Positions 57,118 through 64,000 of a DNA stretch of 64,000 nt are shown piece after piece (the first letter of the stretch is position 1; each line of letters starts with the position of its first letter). This DNA comes from Rhizoclosmatium globosum (lineage: Eukaryota > Chytridiomycota > Chytridiomycetes > Chytridiales > Chytriomycetaceae): positions 62,001 through 126,000 of the forward strand of contig MCGO01000078.1 of assembly GCA_002104985.1 (NCBI GenBank), given 5' to 3'. A program made the translations under genes and the position numbers. The notes beneath the pieces were generated by a model, which made no database searches, was not told the DNA's origin, and saw nothing but the letters and a program-made list of their open reading frames with translations.

Positions 57118-59237
57118 TTAAGCGTACTTGCTTAGGGCTGAGGACAGGATGCGTCGCTCCTCAATGCGTACAGTCAGCGCCCATCGCTTTGGAGTGTACT
57201 CCTTCGCGTCCTTTATGGAAGATGTTAGCTTCTTTCAAAAAGTAAATCAACTAGAAACTTACAGTAAGCGCTTGCAACTCAGATGCCTCAGCTTCCCCGT
57301 CAGTTCCTTCATACCTTGCAAGTCTCTGAACTGCTGCTGAATTCAACAAGGCAGTAATTTGCTGAATAATAGGCTTCTCTGTCGCTTTTACAGGTGCTGC
57401 TGATTTACCGCCCTTCTTGGTCGCTGTTGCAGTCCAGGATGCCAATCCAGTCTCGCAAATGTGGCGAATGTACTTCTTGACAGACTCTTCATCCTTTGTG
57501 AATGTCTGGAACGCTTTGGCGTCAAGAAGAAGGAGGTGGAGGAACGCAATCAAGTGTTTGGAGGCTGTGCCGTCGTTTGTGAAATGGAACACATCGTTTT
57601 CCTTGATGAGAGAACGCGCAGACTTGTCTTTGGAATCTTGGTTGTTTTCATCGTCATCGGAATCCTCAGAGTCGGACCAATCGATTTCATTGTCTCCGTC
57701 TTCTTGATCAGAGTCATCGTCATCGTCTTTCGGGCGGACGATAAAGTCCACAACCTTGCGTCCAACTTCCTTCCAGAAGAGACACCGTTCCGTCAATGTC
57801 TTTTCGCCAATCTGTTCACCAACGGTTTCGAGGAGGTAATCCAAATCGACTTGGACGTTATTGTTTGGGTTGTCGATTTCAGCGAATCCGTACAAGTTGA
57901 GAAGCTTTGCGTTCGTGTGGTCACCGTAAATGTTGAAGATTTCTGCGTTTGGCTTCACAGGACGCACGACAGTGATTTCGAGGGAGTCTTCTTGTTCCTC
58001 TTCCTCTTGGTCATTTCTGGATCGCTGATGCTGCTGTGGACCGTTGGCAGATTTCTTGGCCGCACCCTTCTTTTTCCCACTCTCCACAAGCTCAGGGATA
58101 GGTTCCTCCAACTTGTACAGCCAATCATCCCCACCTTCTTCTCCATCCTCGTCCTCATCCTCCCATTCCTCCCCTTCCACCTCCTCATCCTGCACCTCCA
58201 AAAACAACTTGATCAAATCATCCTTGTACAAACAAGCCCCAATCCTCGACGCATCCACACCCATCTCACCCATCATCCGTTTCAAATCCTTCACACTCAA
58301 CCCCTTCAACTCCTCCGCCGTAACCTTCCCCTCATCCTCCCCATGCTCATGCTCATCCCCATCCCCACCACCACAACACCCACCCTCATGATCATGCTCA
58401 TGCCCCTCCCCTCCCTCTCCATCCTCATCCTCCTCCAAACAATCACACCCCCCTTCAACAGCCCCACAATAAACACAAACATCCCCATCCCCCTCAATAT
58501 GCACACTCTCCTTCCCACTCCGATGATTAAACAGATCCGCAAGCGGGACAAGCGCGTCCCCGTGAAACGCATCGACCCCAAACGCTCTCGACGTCACGAT
58601 CGACGTGCACTCCCTGAACTCCTTGTACCAGTCCTCCGGGCTGCGGGGCGGGAAGAGGAGCGGGTGGGCGGTGAGGAAGGGGTGGACGAGGGTTGTGAAG
58701 TCGGAGTGGAGGGAGTCTGTGTATTCTTTGTAGGGTGTGTCTGTTGGGGTGAGGAGGGTGAGGGAGTCGGAGTCCCAGAAGAGGGGGGTTGGTGCGTGGT
58801 GGGGGAGGGTTGAGATGTAGCCGGACCAAGGGGTTGGGTTGTTGCGGGTGAGTTGGGTGCGTTCGAAGAGGAGGGCGATGGTTAGTGCTAAGGTTCCGGT
58901 GAAGCATTCTTCTTCTGTTGTGGGTTTAGAAGGTAAATATTGGTTTTAGAAACGTGTTTTAGGTTTAGATGATAGGGAGGGGTGTACCAATCAGATCACT
59001 GATTCCACTGTTCTTTGCACTTAAACAAGCCACTTTTGGGATTGTAGCAATAACTGTATCTTGTTTAAGGGGAATCTTGTTTGCAGTTACGTGGAATTCG
59101 TTTGAAGGGGAGCAGTGGATCGTCATTAAACTCGAGTTGAAGGAGACTTTCTGTTCCTTGAACCAGCGAAGGAGAACATCTTTTTGTGATGAAGTCGATG
59201 TGCTTGGCTTCTTTGGTGCTGCTTTCTTTGGGCCCAT
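57118..59237 (-). CDS. SET-domain lysine methyltransferase (SETD6/Rkm4-like)
   Basis: Exons 58988-59237, 57263-58914 and 57118-57210 join to 664 residues. The N-terminal half of the SET domain has SPSNEFHVTANKIPLKQDTVIATIPK and VTSRAFGVDAFHGDALVPLADLFNH. The catalytic end is PNAEIFNIYGDHTNAKLLNLYGF, which matches the NH.Y. motif of the Rubisco-LSMT/SETD6 group that methylates ribosomal or chromatin proteins. Between these lies an insert of about 190 residues: a Cys-rich patch (CVYCGAVEGGCDC), an Asp/Glu/His/Gly-rich patch (GHEHDHEGGCC), a SAP-like helix pair (LKGLSVKDLKRMMGEMGVD), then acidic runs. A second acidic tract (DWSDSEDSDDDENN) interrupts the C-terminal Rubis-subs-bind-like region. 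Confidence 0.88.
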
Positions 59238-59336
59238 TGTTGAATTGGGACTTTGACACTGAATTCAAAAAAAAAAAAAAGAAAGAAGACTGTATAACAT
59301 AGAAGAGAGATACGATTTAATCAAATTAATCAATCT

Positions 59337-62300
59337 ATGCAGAAAACGATAAAGGCACGTGTTTCGGAAGAACCAGGAAAGAATTTGTTGTAGGGAAACG
59401 ACCCAATTTGTGAGATGCCAATGTGGGGTTAGTTCGCCATCCCTTCCTTGACACCTCCGTTATTGAAACGCTACCGCTAGATCATACAAGAAAGAAAAAG
59501 TGGACTAAGCTCCGCCAATCTGGCAGAGCATTCGTTGCCGCTGTTGTTGATGTCTTTGTTCCTCCATCAACACCATCGCTATTGACTGAATCGGTCCGCA
59601 CGTCCCTACCTAAAGAAACACCAAGAAAGATTGAAGAGGTACCAAGCTCTTCTGCGGAAGATAGGGTTTGTGATGAAGGAGCAGAGGCATTGACAAAACC
59701 ATTATCTTTGTCGTTTGGATCGGTCCGCACAGAAATTTCAACAATTACGAACATGGATGATATAGCAGATGCGGCTTCAGAAAAAGAAGGAACGAGGGTT
59801 GATGATGAAGGTGAGGCTGGTGACGATAAGGATTCTGTTGGTGATGATGTGGGCAGCGACAATGAAGAAGAGGATTATGATGAAGAAGAAGACGATATCC
59901 TTGAAGAAGAAGTTTATGATGAGAGCCAAGTAGAGGAGGATTATGATGAAGAAGAAGACGACGTTCTTGAAGAAGAAGTTTATGATGAAAGCCAACTGGA
60001 AAAGGATGATCATGGTCATAATGGGGATGATGATGCTTTAAGAACGCCCGAAATATTCTCGGCTACTATTTTTCAATACCATATGACAGAGGTAACAGGT
60101 TCCAACGAAACAAAATTTCTACTTATTTAAATATTTGCAGAACTATTCGAAAGCGCCTGCCTCAATGATTTCAAAAGTATATCAATCGACTCGCGCAGCG
60201 CACGATCTCGCTCATAAATATCGCAATGCCGCAATAGATTTCGAACTTGCAGTATACGATAACCATATTCGGGCTTGCCTTACCTCGGGCCCTTTCAAAA
60301 TCCCGTTTAAGACTGTACCTCGCAAAGTTATCATAACAGGCGAAAATCTATCGCCACAGCACCCCCAATCAGGTAAAATTGTGTTTGGTCCCAAGTTCGA
60401 TCATACAGGAACTATTTCTATTCGAGTCTGGTCTTCTAAAGTTAAAGACTTTGTTCGTATTTGTCTTGGCAGTGGAATACGTGATAGTACTCCTCTTTAT
60501 GCAGTTTCTCATACTTGGAATAACGCTGTTGATTGGCAAAATTTTGGAGTTCCAATGGATTTCGATTATACCGCCAATGTCTTCAAGGCTGTCAAAAAAG
60601 CCGCTCTATACAATTATTATGATTTTAAAGTTTACGACAAAAACTACTACGTGTGGCTCGATTACTTGAGCACAAACCAACATGATCCCTTTGAAGTCCG
60701 TGAAGCGACGCTGAAAATGGCTTGGGTCTATTCGACTGCAGTAACAACAGTTGTAATTTTAGAGAACAATTTGTCTCCTCAAAAGCCACAACATTGGTGC
60801 AATCGAGTTTGGTCAATGCAAGAAGAAGTTCTCTCCAAAAAATTGATGTTTTTCAACCGGAAGGGAAATAGGCTTCGAATCACGAAGGTTCCTATAAAAG
60901 GTATAAGTAAACTGGGAGAATTTGTCTACGTCAGGGACCCAAGTATTCCACCATATGCGTCTGGAAATTTGGTTGCCACACATTACTTTTCTGGAAATTA
61001 TTATGATGAAAAATTAGATTTTGAACTATTTTGGCCGGAAATTCGGAGAAGGTTTGGAGGATGGCCAGGTGATTTGGTATATGCATCCCAATATTGCTCA
61101 AGATTAGAGCAAAGGTTGGAAATCAGATATGATATAACGATGGCTCAGGTTTTGGCAAATTTTATCCAGGCGCTGATTGAAGTGGGTGATTATAGTGTTG
61201 CCTGCTTTTCCAAAACGTCAGCAGTTCGGGGATGGGATTGTACAAAAGTTTTGCAGATACCTCCTGAGTCTGACTTAGGCAAGATTGAATCGCCGTTGGG
61301 ATTCATTGGTTGTTTTGGGTTAAAAGAGGCTCAAGACCAGGTACAATGTTTCTTTGTTATACAGAATTTGATTAATTTGGTTTCTTTAAAAGGCGTCAAT
61401 CCCCTTGAAAGATAGTGTGAATGCTTCTGAGCTGCTTCAAAGCAAGCTTCCACCTGCAGTGGGGCTGATCATTGATGCAGTCGTTGTTCTTGCAGAAATT
61501 AATCTTCCCGATGTTCGAAACGATCTTCTTCAAAACAAAAACAAAAACGAACAACTTGATGTCTCACTCATCAACAACAAAGTGCTCGATGACCCTCTCA
61601 GTCGTTTTCTCCTTACTAAAAAGCGGCATATCCATCAACCAGTCGAAAACGTTGAGATTCAAAGCGTATTTTACCCATCAACTGCTGCCAAACGTTTCCA
61701 CATGAATTGCCCAAACCAGCCAGTTCATTCTACACCTCGTTATGAATCACTAGGTTATATTATTTCTACCTTACTGATATGGGAATGTTTCAATCCATTT
61801 CCCCACACTTCTTCGGTCAACAACTTACCAGTCTATAACCTTATTAAAAGTCTTGAAAACAAAGATCCTGAATCAATTGAGTACGAGCTGTGTCAAGTAT
61901 TAAAAAAGTACTTTAATCCAGAAGAGAAAGCAGTCACGTTACCGCATGAGACAGTAGTTGATTATGAGAGAACGGATGTTATCACCCAATTGATTGGATA
62001 CCTTTCTCTTCTGGAATCAAACTGTGAATATGGGCGTGTGGTTTTGGACTCAAACGGCCTTCATGTCTGCAAGCTTCCATCCTCGTCCCCTAAAATCAAG
62101 ACAAAATTCGCATCTTCTGGCGGCATTAGTGATGAACTCAGATATTATCGCAAGAATGAACGTATGGAGGAAAGTTCTTTTGGGAGCGAACAGTATGGAG
62201 TTGGAAGCAAGGATTCCGGTTATCGTGAAGTTAGGGCAGCCGTGAAGCATAACACGCAAAGCGATTGGAATCGTCCACATATGGGAGCCATAGGGTTGGG

Positions 62301-62520
62301 TAGGATGATGATGGTCGAACAAAATGACACAAAATTCGCCGTGCCATTGATCAAGATCGAAGATTGCTTGTTTAATGGCCAGATTAGGCTATTTTACTAC
62401 ACGGATGACTGTTGGGAAGTTTCTACTGTTCATGGGCCACTGTATGAAGGTCTGTCTACAAATAGTACAGAAGTTAAGAACTTTGGTTGGAGCATTGTCA
62501 GGGGGATAATGCGTGAGTGA
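59337..62520 (+). CDS. HET-like domain protein
   Basis: Three clear exons (59433-60091, 60141-61340, 61393-62520), with a tentative first exon at 59337-59358, give about 1,000 residues. The HET core is YAVSHTWNNAVDWQ, then NVFKAVKKAALYNYY, YVWLDYLSTNQHDPFEVREATLKMAWVY read as two pieces, and TTVVILE; the family pattern is a WxDxxxxNQ motif with a preceding Y.LS..W strand. HET domains act in fungal non-self recognition and cell death. The first third is disordered and acidic and contains two 66-bp repeats. The C-terminal 370 residues are unrecognised. The proposed first intron (59359-59432) is weak; without it no ATG is in frame before the acidic region. Confidence 0.75.
59870..60001 (+). repeat. 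Two 66-bp coding tandem repeats in the HET-like gene
   Basis: Two 66-bp units (59870 and 59936) encode EDYDEEEDDILEEEVYDESQ and EDYDEEEDDVLEEEVYDESQ, 22 residues per unit. They differ mostly at synonymous or conservative sites, so the duplication is fairly recent. Because 66 is a multiple of three, copy number can change without breaking the frame. Confidence 0.9.
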
Positions 62521-62615
62521 ATTTGGTGTTTTGATTCTTTTGTTTGTTTTTATTAAAAAAGTAAACCAAGCAATTGATGTCTCCCTTTCACCTCTTTCTT
62601 TCACCAAATTCGAAC

Positions 62616-64000
62616 ATGTTTTGGATCCTCATTATTGTTGGACTGAGTGCATCAGTTGTGGTATCGCAGCCAGCTGATTCGTGCATCTTTGATCCAGTTG
62701 AGTAGTCTTGTCCTTGAAGGTATCCTAGTACTCACACTCACTCATACAGACCCGTCCTCACTGTGTATCCTTCACTCTTCCATCGAAACAAGTTGAATTA
62801 ATGCTACAGGATGTCTGCACATCACAGCCTTCTCTTCCAGGTATCCATACACTCCACCCTACCACAACCTCCACTCGTTTCAACACTGACACAGCATAAT
62901 ACCTAACAATACGCCAATAATAACCTACAATACCCCCACCCAGAATGCACCCTAAACCGCCTCTGTTCCGCATCTCCAACCTCCTCGCGCCTTTGCACAT
63001 CCCAATTCCACCTGCTTCGCTCCTCCTGCCTCTCCCTTCCCTCAGAACGCGGCTGTCGAACAATTTCCCTTCTCTGCCGCCCCGCATCCCTCGTATCCCA
63101 ATGCACCCTCGAATTCAAGATTCCCGCATTACCCTCCCTCACTGATTCCATCTCTGCTGCGTGTAACGTAAAGTGGGATAAACAATTGTGTGGCCGGATA
63201 GATGATAGGGACCCGTTGGTGCAGTTACATACGCTTTGTTTGGATTCGGTGAGGAAGTCGGCGCCTGCTTGTGCGTCCGTGGTTTCGCTTTGTGGTGTTG
63301 ATGTGACGGCGTCAACGAAATTGGTTGGGTTGCCGTGTGTCGTGGAGCCGAAGGGGATTACGCCGTTTTTGCATTCTACTTTCAGTGGGGATCATGTCTT
63401 GTTTGAGTGGGGGACTGTGGAAAGTTTCTTTGATTATGGGGTTGTTGTCGCGGCTGCGGTTTTTATTGGATTGCTTTATGAGTTGGTGATTGCGTTGAGG
63501 AGGGGTGGGAGGAAAAGTGGGTTGAGGAGCTGCGTGCAGAGGTTATCTTGCCAGGTGAGTTTTCTTCAGGAGTTATTGAGTGAGGGGAGCAAGTGGAGCA
63601 TTATACTAGCGAGTGATGGAACCATGAAGAGGATGGAAGCGATAGGAGATATTCCAGGCCCTGTAATAGCTGGCGAGAAAGTCACAGCCGACTCAAATGG
63701 AACTACACATTAAATAAGGGGCTATAAATAGACTCTCATTAAATGCTTATATTTAAACAGATTCCATCCAAGATGCACCCGCTCTTGACACACAAGAAAC
63801 ACCAGCGACAGATGCAGAAGCAGCCCCACTTTTACAAGGATCCACCACTCAACCATCCCTATTCCAACGCATGCGAACACAAATTCGAAACAGAGTATAT
63901 GTCTCATACGTGATAGTAACTCGTCAAGTCCGGGTCCGAGGACTCCGATCACTCCTGAAAGCTTTGGAAGGAATAGCATTAGTAGCAGTCGTATTGCTTG
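62616..64000 (+). CDS. Secreted Cys-rich protein with Ctr-like membrane domain (3' partial)
   Basis: Exons 62616-62696, 62750-62840 and 62944-63554 keep phase; a further exon from 63761 runs off the window. A signal peptide is clear (MFWILIIVGLSASVVVSQPADSC, read in two parts). A domain with over 15 cysteines follows (CVSFTLPSKQ, CTLNRLCSAS, CRTISLLC, ACNVKWDKQLC). Then FLHSTFSGDHVLFEWGTVES leads to a membrane helix (YGVVVAAAVFIGLLYELVIAL), the pattern of the first TM of Ctr copper transporters. The last visible part (RGLRSLLKALEGIALVAVVLL) would be the second TM. The join between 63554 and 63761 is unresolved because the donor at 63555 leaves the wrong phase; an alternative donor at 63577 fits. 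Copper transport is inference. Confidence 0.6.

Noticed and set aside
57461..58813. 450-codon open frame on the plus strand
   Set aside because: It is antisense to the SET methyltransferase gene and reads as hydrophobic low complexity opposite acidic codons.

Overview
The window is eukaryotic nuclear DNA from a compact fungal genome. Nearly every gene is split by short GT-AG introns, mostly 41-70 nt, and intergenic gaps are often under 100 bp. Fungal markers are a PMA1-type plasma-membrane H+-ATPase, Spa2, two Zn2Cys6 proteins and a HET-like protein. Two genes for motile cilia, CFAP58 and a DRC12-like protein, are also present, and Dikarya have lost these. Together they point to a flagellated (zoosporic) fungus, most likely a chytrid; the exact lineage is inference. 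I rebuilt exon structures by hand from splice sites, reading-frame phase and family similarity. Exon sets described as resolved sum to whole codons.

Left part (1-17.3 kb): a pirin gene, RPS10 (eS10), CFAP58 back to back with a long disordered protein, and a second pirin copy with a GC-AG intron and a 7-nt frame disruption. Next come three tandem 395-bp repeats, each with a tRNA-like RNA polymerase III promoter and a T-run, then a WW-domain protein with duplicated ends, an unknown coiled-coil gene and a BET bromodomain protein.

Accessory patch (18.5-25.4 kb): a RasGEF gene is followed by two tandem copies of a coiled-coil plus kinase-like gene. Copy A has a frame break; copy B lacks the middle region and has lost the HRD arginine. 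Between them lie a decayed copy of the FAM173-type methyltransferase gene (intact copy at 38.7 kb) and a scrap of the RasGEF gene. A copy of the RasGEF 3' flank sits beyond copy B. This is a local duplication and decay hotspot.

Middle (25.4-45.7 kb): DRC12-like, ZNHIT3/Hit1-like, and a Zn2Cys6 + zinc-finger + RING ligase whose last codons overlap those of ZNHIT3. Then tRNA-Asn(GTT), the fork-protection protein TIPIN/Csm3, and a GH46 chitosanase. A cluster of four paralogous two-exon seven-transmembrane receptor-like genes follows, interrupted by the mitochondrial GTPase MMAA. After it come a TehB-like methyltransferase, the FAM173 methyltransferase, a four-TM protein with WNGG repeats, Spa2, and an NDUFA4-like subunit.

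Right part (46.9-64 kb): PMA1-type ATPase, Rgp1 (Rab GEF subunit), a Zn2Cys6 regulator with a fungal transcription-factor middle region, casein kinase 1 delta/epsilon, a SETD6/Rkm4-like SET methyltransferase with an acidic Cys/His-rich insert, a HET-like protein, and a secreted Cys-rich protein joined to a Ctr-like membrane domain that runs off the window.

The most unusual candidates are the seven-TM cluster, the duplicated coiled-coil kinase-like genes, the Zn2Cys6-RING fusion, the tRNA-like tandem array and the HET-like gene.
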